Assembly: GCA_027604005.1 (NCBI GenBank)
Contig: JADGJT010000159.1
Span: forward strand, 907-43,582
Direction: 5' to 3'
Length of the DNA stretch: 42,676 bases
From: Dinochytrium kinnereticum
Lineage: Eukaryota > Chytridiomycota > Chytridiomycetes > Chytridiales > Chytridiaceae
The position numbers were made by a program, and so were the translations under genes. This document shows, piece by piece, positions 32,866 through 42,676 of this stretch (its first letter is position 1; each line of letters begins with the position of its first letter). The notes under the pieces were generated by a model. That model was not told the origin of the DNA and ran no database searches. It saw only the letters and a program-made list of their open reading frames with translations.

Positions 32866-35091
32866 TTATTTTCCATGAAGTGTCCACCAATCCCCTGGTT
32901 CACCAGCACGGATTCTCTCGCCATGATGGCCCCCTCTAACCTCCACCTCATCGGCGCCACCGGAATCATACGATAATTCAGACTCATCATAAAAGCCTCC
33001 ATCATCCTCGTCATCCTCTTCCTCCTCATTATCATCATTACGCCGTTCCCTCCCCGTCTCCCCTAAAAGGACAGGCACCCTCGCCTTAAACAACCCAACC
33101 CCATTCAACACCCTATCACCAGTCCCTAGAAACGTGGCAGGATTGGACCCTTTCCCCACTTCGTATGATGTTGAGGTGGTGGTGGACGTTATAACACTTG
33201 CTCTGTGGTGGTTGCTATGCGGCCATGTGTTATGACGAATTTCACAAACACTCCCGTCGATAATGGAGTCGATGCGGTCGGATTCGAAGGAAAAGCGGGC
33301 ACGGCCGGGGAGACGCAGAATGGATGGGTGGAGGGACAAGGTTGGGAATTGAGGAAATGGGACACCTGCTGTTGAGAGAGTAGGGTGAAGGGGTAGAGGC
33401 GGATAGGTAGATTCATCGGCAATCTAATATGCAGGAGAGGTATCAGATAAAAGACGTTGAGTCATGAAAAAAAGCAAAATACAAACATGTGAAGATCCTT
33501 CAAACAGTGAAAGAATCGACTCAGTTGCAGTCCTAGGCGTTCCCCGTCTACCCCTTTCAGGCCTAATATCCGCATAATTGCAGACCACCTGCCAAAGCTT
33601 CTCATCCGACGAGCTTCTTCCCTCAGCAGGCACAGACCTACTCCGAAAAAATACAGTAGCAGCTTTCCCAATCCCAAACTTTTTGGAAGCCGACTTCTTT
33701 AAACTCGTAGACTCAGTTCGTCCCCTCACAGGGCGGGACGATGACGCTACACTGAACGGCATCATCGGGCTTGAGCTTTTAGCCTCGCATTTTGGGGATG
33801 ATGCAGGAGTGCGACTCGTGCTGCGTCCGCGAGTTGGTAAACGCATGGAATGTGACATGCTGGAAACGGATCCCTTGATCTTCGACCAGTAGTACGCACC
33901 ATTCTTTTGCTGCCGGGATAAGGTTATGGGATCAGGGTCAGCCTGGGGCGTCGTGGCGCGGGAACTTGATCTTCCGCGGCGAGACTCGCGTTCAATTGTT
34001 GGAGATGTTACGACAGAAGCCTCATCTTGAGATGGCTCAAAAAATCCTTTGATAAGGTTCCTTCCTCTCTGAAAAATGTCTGTCTTCGGCTCCTCCCCGA
34101 CACTGTTAGTGGGTACCAACGTGGATGAGGAGTCTCGCCTCCAGAGTTTAACTGTGGGTCTCTTCCTGACTGGAGGTGTAGGCGGCTCAGGACCCGGGCG
34201 TGGGAGAACGGCAATGACCTCTGTCGCTCGGCGGCTTTGAGTTTCGTATCCTGGTTTGCCAATCATTAGATGCGCTGGCTCAACTTCTGGGGTTGGAGGA
34301 GATGGTAACGGCCGCTCAAAGTCACTGGCTTCAAAGGTGATCGGGGGTTGTGGGTGGTCGCTGAGACGAGTCAGGGTTGCAGTATCGGAGAGGGAGATGG
34401 ATCTTGGTAGCGAGTCGGGGTTTTTGTCAGGTGAAGATGCGACCTGGGTGGTCTGCGCCATCCTACTGAGAGATCCTTCATTGGGGATGTTGAAATGCTT
34501 CGCATGGCTCTTCTCATGTATGTACTGTTGAGGTCGGTCTTTGGATGGAGTAGTGGTGCGGAGGGTATGATATTCGGGGTCATCCGAGTCTCGAAGTCTA
34601 CCATCAAGGCTTCCAGGGTACATTGTCGGGAACGTTGGAAGCTCCCTCATCCATTCATTCACTTTGGTCATATCCGACGACATAGTTCCGCAAGAAAGGG
34701 AGGCATCGGAAAGCTTTCTGGGACGCTGTTGAGGTGCAGGTGTCGGAGGAGTTTCCATCTTGACAGTCTGAAGTGATTGGATAGATACTGGTGCGGACCT
34801 GGTAGAAGCGTACCCGCCGGCGTCTAGCCGCCGAATCTGATATACGTAGGGCTTTGGCGGGGAGGCATCGGCATGTTTTTGATGCTGTCCACGCTTTCCT
34901 GGAGAGCGCTTCTTTTGCCCAGACCCTTCCCTCCCTCTGACACTTTTATGCCGCAAGTCCTTGTGCTTCGGGCTTCGTGTTGTATGCAGCAGAAAGTCAT
35001 TTGGGGCAGTCCTTGGTGATGTGCCGTCTGATTCAAAGTAAAGTTTCAACCGCAGCGATGCCAGATCATTGTGGTTGCTCGCTGCCTGCAT
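32866..35091 (-). CDS. Disordered Ser/Arg/Pro-rich protein of unknown function
   Basis: Two exons (33487-35091 and 32866-33423) encode 720 residues from the ATG at 35091. The 63-nt intron (GTTTGT...ATTAG) is phase 0; without it the frame ends shortly after ILSLFEGSSH. No domain is recognised. The N-terminal half is rich in Ser, Pro and Arg with RGRSTSRTPASSP-like repeats, typical of phosphorylated linkers. Better-ordered islands are LPGRARFSFESDRIDSIIDG, ILRLPG, and FLGTGDRVLNGVGLFKARVP near the end, then an acidic EEEEDDEDDGG run. The frame continues 147 bases upstream without an ATG (see findings), so the true start may lie further upstream. It is divergent from DBP9. Confidence 0.75.
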
Positions 35092-35735
35092 CTCAGCCAG
35101 AGTGCCTGCAATGGAGGCGATGACAGAAGGACGGTGTATGCGAAGACGGTCCGTTCCAGACCAAGTAAGTTTGAGAGAGTGGGCATGGTTTGAGTGTGCA
35201 AAATCGGAGTTCCAAACCAGGGTCGTAAGGGAGGAATGTCAAAAATCCGATCCTCTGGAACTGTTTTGAGGGAAATGGCCGGGGGGCCCTGGTGGTGGTC
35301 ATAAACTAAACACTGGCATCGGCATCTGGTGGTGGTGTGGATGATCATAAAATGGCGATAATAATTATCCAGACACCTCGAAAAGAGGCAGAGATGCGTT
35401 TTTTTTTTCTTCTGCTCGTCTAATTACTTCAGCACCGAATGAATGCGTGAGGCACAGGAGACAAGGAGCATCGTTTCTCCTCTCAATAGTCTATCGCGTG
35501 GTAGGGACATGCGGATGAAGAGGTGGGTGGGTGAGGTGCGAAGGAATGGTGATCTGTTTGGGGACAACCATCTATCCAACCAACCAGTGTGACAAACTTT
35601 TATCCAAAAAGAAAAGAAAAAAAGAGAAAAAAAAAAAAAAAAAAAAGGAATCCTGAACTCACATCCATCCTTTCTCCGATACCCCCAACCCCTCCCATCC
35701 CCTCCGCCCCCCTCCCAAACCTCCATCCGTCGGTC
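35092..35735. promoter_or_regulatory. Divergent region between disordered protein and DBP9
   Basis: 644 bases between two divergent starts. Next to the DBP9 ATG is a C-rich pyrimidine stretch, and before it an A-run of about 20 bases (35626-35646), of the kind that excludes nucleosomes in fungal promoters (inference). The left 150 bases may be coding for the minus gene. No RNA gene was recognised. Confidence 0.5.
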
Positions 35736-38152
35736 ATGGGAGACCACCTCCCTGCAAAGAGGACTGCGTTGACAACCGTGGTGCAGGATGACAGTGTGGG
35801 CTCTTTCGCAACACTGGCTTTGGACCCAAGGATCCTGAAGGCGGTTGCAAAGCTCGGGTTTGAGCGTCCTACTCTTGTCCAGGCCTCTGCCATCCCCTTG
35901 GCGCTCAAAGGGAAAGACATTCTGGCAAGGGCTAGAACTGGCTCAGGAAAGACCTTGGCCTATTGCATCCCATTGATCCAAAAAATCCTTGCCGTCAAGG
36001 AGGTTGGTTTTTAGAAAACAATTCTTTCTGTTGTTTCTGTTATTTCTTCCGTTGGCTCATCTACTAAATTTCTCCAAACTATTATTAGTCTCTCGCAAGT
36101 AATGATCCTAAGCGACGGGCTGTCAGAGGATTAATTCTCGTGCCGACAAAGGAGCTTGCTGAGCAGGTCTCACGGGCTGTAAAAGACCTCACCATCTACC
36201 TCACCAACGAAATCACATTTTTCAGCCTGGCAGGCGCTGACTCAACAACGCATTCCCTCAGGTTAGGGTTTACTTTCCCATGTCGTTTGTTTTGGAGTCT
36301 CACATCTCCTTTAGACCCATTCTTTTGGAGAAACCCGATATTTTAGTCGGCACACCGGCTCGCGTCATGAGCCATATCGATTCAGAAAACATCATCTTGA
36401 AAGAGTCCTTGGAAACCTTAGTAATCGATGAGGCAGATCTCATTCTCTCGTACGGCCATGATGAGGATGTTAGAACCATCCTTGGCCACTTACCGCAAAT
36501 CCACCAATCCCTCCTAATGTCCGCTACTCTGTCTGCCGATGTTCAGCAACTGAAGCAGTTGGTTCTCAGAAATCCCGCCATCCTCAAGCTGGAGGATGAG
36601 GGTACCCGGGATGACCTTCTAACTCAGTACCACATGAGCATCGCTGAACCAGACAAGTTCCTTATCACCTTTTTCCTCCTCAAGCTAAAGGTGTTTCCTT
36701 TTGGAACTGGCAAAACCATCATTTTTGTCAACGATACCGATCGATGCTACAAGCTCAAGCTCTTTTTGGAGCAGTTTGGCATTAAGAGCTGTGCTCTGAA
36801 CGCTGAACTTCCTCTAAAAAGTCGGTACCACATTGTTGAGGAGTTCAACCGTGGCATTTATGATATCATTATTGCCACTGATGAAGGAAACGAGGCAGAG
36901 GAGGTTGAGGAGGAGGATGACGAAGAAGAGGTGGAAGAGGCCTTGGCAGAAGGTGAAGCAGGTGAAGATGATGGAGAATCTGACGAGGATGATTCGGAAG
37001 GCGATGATGACGCCGATGCTAATGAAGATGAACCGGTAGAGGACGCGGAAGAGGAGACGCCGATCGATAAGGGCAAGAAGAGGCGGGTGGATGGCGATAA
37101 GGGTGGAGCGGAGAGGAAACGACCAAAGCACGCAAAAGATTCAGAGTACGGAGTATCTCGAGGCGTTGATTTCAGAAAGGTCCAAGCAGTTATCAACTTT
37201 GACGTGCCCCCATCGTCTCGATCTTATATGCATAGGGTTGGAAGAACAGCCCGTGGTGTTGGGAACAAGGGCTGGGCCCTCAGCTTTGTTGTTCCAAAGG
37301 ACAAGGCGCCTTCTGTTGTGGTGCCGAAGGGGAAGAAGATTGAGGATTTGGATCCGTCTAAGATCCCAGTGGGTGCTTTGGATGAGATCATTTTTGAGAG
37401 GATTGTGAAGAAACAGGAAGGTGTGTGTAAATCAATATTTGCTTTTTTGATTTTCATGTTAAACCACGATTGCTTATGCCGAAACCTGATGCCTCCTTTT
37501 TTTTATAGCTGTTGGAAGGAAGCTACTTCCGTTCACATGCGATATGGTTCAGGTGAATGCTTTTAAGTACCGAGTAGATGATGCGATGAAGGCAATCACG
37601 AAGACCGCTGTAAAGGAGGCGAGGCTTAAGGAGATTAAGCAGGAGATTCTCAACTCTGAGAAGTTAAAGGTCAGCTCGCCCCCTTATCCCTTATATTCTT
37701 CTGCTCTTTTTTGGGGGGTGTAAACATTGAAGGTGATGATAACGGTTAACTGGATGAATCATTTATGATTAAGCAAAAACTTTCATTCAAATCACTCCAC
37801 TCTGATTCAATGACCCGCTTTTCTCGTTCTACTATCTTTGATGATTAGTTCTCGCATACTAACGACATGGTTTGCTTAGGCTCACTTTGAGGATAACCCG
37901 AAAGACCTGCAAGCACTTCGTCATGACAAGCCACTCCACCCAGCCAGAGTACAATCGCACATGAAGCACGTTCCTGATTATCTAATGCCCAAAAAGTCCA
38001 CCTCTACCTCCGCCGTCGGTCACATTCCTTTCCGCATGGATTCAAGGAGAAGAGGGAGGGGTGGTAAGGGACGCGGGGGTGGTTCGGCGGGGTCGTCGTC
38101 GTTTAAGAAGTCAAAGAAGAGCGATCCGCTGAAAGTATTTAAGAAGAAGTGA
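35736..38152 (+). CDS. DBP9: DBP9 (DDX56-type) DEAD-box RNA helicase for 60S ribosome assembly
   Basis: Five exons (35736-36002, 36089-36261, 36315-37420, 37509-37669, 37880-38152) encode 659 residues. Helicase motifs are complete: Q-motif region [17 protein letters not shown], motif I ARTGSGKT (66-73), motif Ia [11 protein letters not shown], motif II VIDEAD with [10 protein letters not shown], motif III SAT, and motif [10 protein letters not shown]. The Dbp9 hallmark is a long acidic insertion between IIIATD and [11 protein letters not shown]; here it is about 90 residues of Glu/Asp with a KKRR patch. HVPDYLMP and a Gly/Arg/Lys-rich C-terminus are also typical. It acts in the nucleolus on 27S pre-rRNA, per family knowledge. 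Its last intron (37670-37879) hosts a C/D snoRNA. Confidence 0.95.
37725..37812 (+). ncRNA. C/D box snoRNA, snR40/SNORD32-like, 18S rRNA 2'-O-methylation guide
   Basis: It lies inside DBP9 intron 4 on the sense strand. A perfect terminal stem is formed by CATTGAA (37725-37731) and TTCAATG (37806-37812). Box C GTGATGA is at 37733-37739 and box D CTGA at 37802-37805. The 13 bases CAAATCACTCCAC (37788-37800) are complementary to GUGGAGUGAUUUG, a conserved 18S rRNA sequence. The fifth base upstream of box D (C37797) pairs with the G before AGUGAUUUG. From memory, this is yeast 18S Gm1271/human Gm1328, guided by snR40/SNORD32. Degenerate internal boxes may be CTGG (37750-37753) and ATGATT (about 37765-37770); a second target is not recognised. 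It is presumably released by splicing, debranching and trimming, then bound by fibrillarin-type snoRNP proteins. Confidence 0.88.
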
Positions 38153-38272
38153 AGAATAAACTGCTGCGCGTTGCGCGGTCCGTGGCTGGAGACGGCCATT
38201 TGCGACCAAACCTACTCCACACTCTTGTTTACTCTCAAAAGTACTGAGAAAAAATTGAATTGCAATTGAAGG

Positions 38273-40686
38273 ATGGACTTGGATTTCCTGAGCGATGACC
38301 AGCGGGAGGTCCTGCAGAGCTTCCAGGTGCGAAATTCACCATGAGCTTGCGAGCCTTTCAGTAGAAAAATATCGGAGAGGATGCGATGTTGTTAACTGAG
38401 TAAAAACAGGCGGTAACGGACATCGACGACATTGAACGCAGCCTAGGCATCCTCACAGCTTACAACTGGAATTTGGAGGTTTGATGACGTCGATGACCGT
38501 TAACGAGGAAACTCATGGATACATAGCAATCCGTTCAGAGTATTTTCGATGACGGACCTGCACCGGTGCCCATCCCCTCAGCAAATGCCTCCTCCTCGAC
38601 TTCCAACTTAAGATCACGCCACCCTCAGACTTCGACCTCATTCAGCGCGACGGCTTCGGGAGCCGCTTCTGCCTCTAATTCCTCGGGAGTTCCAGCACCG
38701 CCTCCGAGACCCGAGACTGTTGCGAGGACGGTATGGCTTTATCCTGCTTTTGTTGTGCTGATAAGATCACACTTGCTGCAGACATTTTTCCAGAGATTGA
38801 CTTACCCGTTCTCATTGGGCCTTCGGATCGCTTGGGTGATTGTTTCATTCACATGTGAGGAAATTGCGTTTTGCGCTGAAGAGGGTGACTCATGTGTTTT
38901 GAATGGTGTGGATTATAGTGAGCCTTTTGCCCTTCAAGGTCTTTCAGAGACCTAGGAGGAGGACCGCCTCTGCTAGGAGAAGGAATTTGCAGTCGACTGA
39001 TCCTCAGGCGGCCGCGTCGAAGTTTTTGTTGGATTTCGAGCAAGCTTATGGGTCAACACATCCCAACTTCTTTCAGGGGACTTATTCCCAGGTAAGTTGA
39101 AGGTGCTTATTTGTGATTTTCGGGTGTTCAATTATTTTTAAATGCCTTCTATCTTTTATTGCTTGCGTTTTTTTCTTATTGTAATCGGATGGTGATTTTC
39201 TTACCCTTTCAACCACATAGGCCCTTGATGTTGCAAAACGCGAGCTTCGATACCTTCTCGTATACCTCCAATCCTCTGACCACGATGATACCCCTTCTTT
39301 CAACCGGTTAGTTGACCTTCACTTGCTGTTGCATAAGAAATGTTCTAAACTCCTTTGCCAGCAACACTCTGACCTCTGAGCGCCTGATTAACTTTATACA
39401 TGAGAGCAATATTCTTCTCTGGGCTGGAGATATCAAAGAGGCTGAAACATTTCTCGGTAAGCCCCATTTATTTGCATTGTATTTCTGGGGTATGCTATTG
39501 ACGGCCATTCATGAAACAATAGTGAGCAATGTTCTCCTTGCCACGAGGTACCCTTTTCTCGCTTTGATCGCGCCTCAAGGATCGCGCATGGTTGTTATTG
39601 ATAGGCTTGAGGGCCCGTCGTCCCCTGAAGAATTAATCGCGGCTGTCTCCCACCATGTTAATCGATTTGATACAAATTTACACGCTATCAGGGCGGATCG
39701 GTGAGTGGATATGGATTTTTTAGCTTTTTTTTTATGGGTATTTTTATGTTGTCTCGATAAAGTCAGGTTTTAAGTATTGATTTTTTTTTTTATTGCCTCT
39801 TATTTTTAATTTGCAGTGAGCGTCAGGACCAGGCAAGGAGTATTAGGGAACAGCAGGATCAGGCTTACCAGGCGTCGCTGCGAGCAGATCAAGAAAAGGT
39901 TTGATATCGTTTCCATTCCTCAGTTTTCTCCTGTTTGAAGGCTGTATCATTCGACTCTATTTCCTTAGGGAAATATTTGAGGCATTGTAGATGACCTCAT
40001 TTTTCTCTATCCACGGCAAGTAATAATCTCTTTCGTTTTGTTCAGGAGCGAAAAGCCCAGGAGGAGCGCGAACGCATTCGAAAAGAGAAGGAAGAGGTTG
40101 AATTGCAGCAGCGAGAGAGAGAGAATAAGATTGACGTTGGTGTTCTTTTACTTTTTCGCCTTTCCTGTCATTATGTTTATGGCTGATTTTGTCTGTTGTT
40201 TTTACTAGGCCAAGAAACGGAGGAAGGAAGAGCTCAGGATGAACTTAGCGCCTGAGCCACCCTTGACTGTTAAGGAGGTTGCGAAGATTAGCTTGAGGCT
40301 TCCGAGTGGGGAGAGGGTTATTCGGAGGTTTTTGGCGGATGAGAAGCTGGAGGTAAGCTGGCTTTTGTAAACTTCTTCATGTTTCCTTCCATACATTGTT
40401 TGCTTTGTTTTTCCTTCCTTTATTCGTCGTAAAATTGCAATCTTTTTAATGGATTTTAACCGTTTACACGCAATTCCACTCATCTGATATCCCCACTCCT
40501 CTCTCTTTTCAGATTCTCTACAACTTCATCGAGTCCCTTGATCTCAGCCCCCTGTCCATTGAGGCCGACATTGTCGCGGTCAACACATATCCCCGAAAAG
40601 TCCTTCTTGATCTTTCTCAAACCCTTCGTGAGGCGGGGTTGTACCCGAACGCGTCGCTCATTGTGGAGGAAAAGGATGAGGAGTGA
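38273..40686 (+). CDS. FAF2/UBXD8-like UBA-UAS-UBX protein
   Basis: Eleven exons (38273-38326, 38410-38478, 38527-38854, 38919-39091, 39221-39306, 39362-39456, 39523-39700, 39817-39898, 40046-40135, 40209-40352, 40513-40686) encode 490 residues. The N-terminal UBA-like domain is LSDDQREVLQSFQ and NWNLEQSVQSIFDD. A Ser/Pro linker precedes a hydrophobic hairpin (FFQRLTYPFSLGLRIAW, then VIVSFTLSLLPF) followed by basic residues, the ER/lipid-droplet insertion of UBXD8. Next come a thioredoxin-like UAS domain (ILLWAGDIKEAETFL, then YPFLALIAPQ), a charged coiled coil (QEERERIRKEKEEVELQQRE) and a C-terminal UBX domain ending TLREAGLYPNASLIVEE. Family role: recruits Cdc48/p97 to the ER membrane for degradation. 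The acceptor at 38918, rather than the one at 38940, gives the in-frame hairpin. Confidence 0.92.
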
Positions 40687-41373
40687 AGGAGAGTGACTTC
40701 ATTGTTTGCTTCTCCTTTTTTTGTTTCTTTTTCTTCTTCCTTTTCGTGGTAAGGGGTGCTTTTTTTTCTTTCTTCTTTTTATTTGAGGGGGATGGGTTGC
40801 GATGAAGTTTGTCTCCTGTTTTTTGTGTTTTGTTTGTTTGTTTGTTTTTTTCGTAATGTTCTTTTTTTTTGCTTTTCATCATCCACATGTTTGGTTTGCG
40901 TGTTTGTTTCTTCTGCTGTCCTTTTCATTTCGCCTGTTCATGTTTTGTTTTTTTGAAAGAAACGGAGAAGAAGAAAAAAATATATTATTGTTGTTTCTTG
41001 TTCACAACGTTTCTTACGACTTGTAATCGCGGCAACGTTTCAAGAGAGAGTTTATTGGGTGTGAGGAAGAAGAATCTTGATCATGTTCTTTACTTTTGAC
41101 TTTTCACTGGTGTTTCATGAATGAATCTCCCCACAACGAATGTGCAGTTCATGCTTCAGCCATCGATACCTTCCAAGCTCTCCTGGAGTCCGTCAGCAAC
41201 TTTTTTCAAGCATCGAAACAGCATCAAACACGAAAGTAAAAGATAAAGAAGAAGAAGAAGAATGGAAACCAGAAAAACCCCCATCCATAACCCCACACCC
41301 TTAACGATAACAAAAAGACAACAACGAAACTCAACAAGCACGCCCCCACGATACCTCCCCCCCCTCCCCGCCT
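40687..41373. other. Convergent T-rich intergenic region
   Basis: 687 bases between the UBX-protein stop and the stop of the minus-strand epimerase gene. The left 400 bases are strongly T-rich with TTTG repeats (40826-40850) and long T-runs. Bases 41220-41373 are A/C-rich and form the 3' flank of the minus gene. No RNA gene or coding content was recognised. Confidence 0.55.
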
Positions 41374-42364
41374 TCACAACCTAGTATGCCAAGGCGCGAT
41401 ACCCACAACCTCCCAAAACGCCCTCCCATCAATCGCCCTCCCCAACTCCCCCACCCCCCTCGGAACAGCCCGACCCCGGGCCTCCCTCAACAGCTCCAAA
41501 ACCCAAAGCGACCTCTCCCTCCTCCTCCTCTCATTCTCCTCATCCTGATCCGCGTTTCCGGTGGCCAAGGGAGAGAGACGACAGGCGAGGTCCCACCAAT
41601 CGTAGACGCGGAGGTTCGTGACGACGTGACGGGTTGAGTGGGGGAAGGTTGAAGTTCTTTGGTGGAGGGAGAGGATTGCGCGGGAGAGGTCTTGGCCGTG
41701 GATGAAGTGGACCGAGGTTTTGGTGGAGAGGGTTTGTTTTGTTGGGGAGACACGGGCTTTTTTTTTTGTGTGTGTGTGTGTGAGGGAAGGAGGGGGGTTT
41801 GGGGGCGGTTTTTGTTTTTTTGGTGTTGAGGACGTCCGGATAGTGAAGGGAATTCCACCGGTTTGTGATAAAAGTGTGTGGGATTGTAAAGTGGAAGAAG
41901 GTAATCCGATTAGTGAAGTGAAGGTTGATTCATTAGCTTTCAAAAGGAGACAGAGGAATAATTCAAAGAAGAGGAGACAACGACATATCCGAAAACAATT
42001 CACAAAAGATGGCAAGACCCAGATCAACAAAGAAAACAAAAAAAAAAAAAACAACAACAGAGCTGCACAACTACTACCCCAACTAAGGGGAAAAGAGGAG
42101 AGAAAAAAAACAACCAAAAACAAAAAACAAAAAATCCCACTCACCCACAAACTCCCCCGGAAACCTCTTCCCATAATCAAACAACCCAGAAAGCGACAAA
42201 ACACACGCCCGACCCACCTCCATAAACACCTTCTCCGCCGCAACACGAGGCAACGTCTCATCGATCGGACTCGTCGCGTCACACCACGGGGAATCGGGGG
42301 ACGACGGTTGGATGTAGGAGGTTGTGCCGAGGAGGATTATGTTGGGGGTGGAGGTTGGGTGGGT
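41374..42364 (-). CDS. NAD-dependent epimerase/dehydratase-like (YeeZ-type Rossmann) protein, 5' end unresolved
   Basis: Two in-frame exons are visible on the minus strand (42145-42364 and 41374-41756), about 200 residues of the C-terminal part. They read NIILLGTTSYIQPSSPDSPW, SPIDETLPRVAAEKV, VLSLSGLFDYGKRFP, VHFIHGQDLSRAILSLH, LRVYDWWDLA, then GELGRAIDGRAFWEVVGIAPW. This order matches fungal proteins annotated as NAD-dependent epimerases of the YeeZ type. The N-terminal Rossmann glycine motif is missing; the first exons lie beyond 42364, possibly off the right edge. The 388-nt intron holds A-runs and a short CA/TG repeat. Substrate and pathway are unknown. The intron acceptor AAAG|CC after a poor pyrimidine tract is unusual but fits the frame. 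Confidence 0.75.
41768..41781. repeat. TG dinucleotide microsatellite
   Basis: About seven TG units sit next to a T-run in the intron of the epimerase gene. It is probably length-variable. Confidence 0.8.
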
Positions 42365-42676
42365 CTGGGGGGGGGGGGTTAGGTATTTTGTTGTTTTTTT
42401 TGGGGGGTGCGGGTGGAAGCGAGGGAGAGGAAGGAGTTAGTTGATGTTTGAAGTTGTGTTTTTGTTGTTTTTGTTTTTTTTTTCTTTGAGGGGGGAGGGT
42501 GGGATAGAGGGGGAGAGAGTAACGTTGAGTTTTCCGTGATTAGAGTCCTGCTCAAAGAAGAAAAATAACCACGATACGCATGCCGCTTGTAAAGAGACAA
42601 GAAGAAGAAAAGCGGCGTGAAGTGACTTCCAAAAACAACAACAAAAAAAAAAAACAAAAAAAACGCAACACCATCT
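42365..42676. other. Right-edge low-complexity region
   Basis: The segment holds a G-run (42367-42378), T-runs and purine-rich stretches. On the minus strand it should contain the upstream intron or earlier exons of the epimerase gene. I could not identify a Rossmann glycine motif or a convincing start here. Confidence 0.5.

Noticed and set aside
37841..37855. Second C-box-like TTGATGA after the snoRNA in the same DBP9 intron.
   Set aside because: No D box follows before the acceptor and there is no flanking stem.
41702..42382. Plus-strand open frame of 226 codons rich in Lys, Arg and Asn.
   Set aside because: It is antisense to the epimerase exons and runs through intronic homopolymers; the content is low-complexity.

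Overview
The window is nuclear DNA from a fungus. The evidence is dense genes split by many short spliceosomal introns (about 41-345 nt, GT-AG with one apparent GC-AG), typically fungal proteins (Slt2-type cell-wall MAP kinase, KTI12, DBP9) and complex I/ETF-QO mitochondrial genes. An early-diverging, possibly zoosporic (chytrid-like) fungus would fit the intron density, but this placement is a weak inference. I saw no transposon, CRISPR array, tRNA, rRNA or virus-derived gene. Intron-exon structures were worked out by hand and every coding model closes in frame, except the right-edge gene, whose 5' end I could not find.

Layout, left to right: RidA-type enamine/imine deaminase (minus); TFIID/SAGA subunit TAF9 (plus); an RPA70-C-like zinc-ribbon OB protein (minus) sharing a 53-bp divergent promoter with an RNF126/115-type RING E3 (plus); a SPOP-like MATH-BTB protein; a disordered protein with an RVxF-type motif; KTI12; an Slt2-type MAP kinase; mitochondrial ETF-ubiquinone oxidoreductase; a 75-residue complex I B2-like subunit (minus), divergent from a universal stress protein (plus); a 1096-residue disordered protein (minus); an M1 aminopeptidase (minus), divergent from a beta-lactamase-fold protein that has lost its catalytic motif and carries a proline-rich tail (plus); a mucin-like single-pass membrane protein; a 720-residue disordered protein (minus); DEAD-box helicase DBP9 (plus); an FAF2/UBXD8-like UBX protein (plus); and at the right edge a partial YeeZ-like NAD-dependent epimerase (minus).

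The strongest hidden feature is a C/D box snoRNA in the last intron of DBP9. It has canonical C and D boxes, a perfect 7-bp terminal stem and a 13-nt antisense element against a conserved 18S rRNA stretch. The predicted target is the methylated G that yeast snR40 and human SNORD32 guide. A ribosome-assembly helicase therefore appears to host a ribosomal-RNA modification guide.

Most genes are unrelated housekeeping genes rather than a cluster. Loose functional links are ubiquitin/protein turnover (RING E3, MATH-BTB, FAF2-like, M1 aminopeptidase), ribosome biogenesis (DBP9 plus snoRNA), and possibly cell-wall signalling (Slt2 kinase plus a Mid2/WSC-like membrane protein), the last being inference only. 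I found no convincing new multi-gene system. The items most worth checking are the snoRNA, the inactive beta-lactamase-like fusion, the altered MAP kinase activation loop, and the uncharacterised OB-fold protein.
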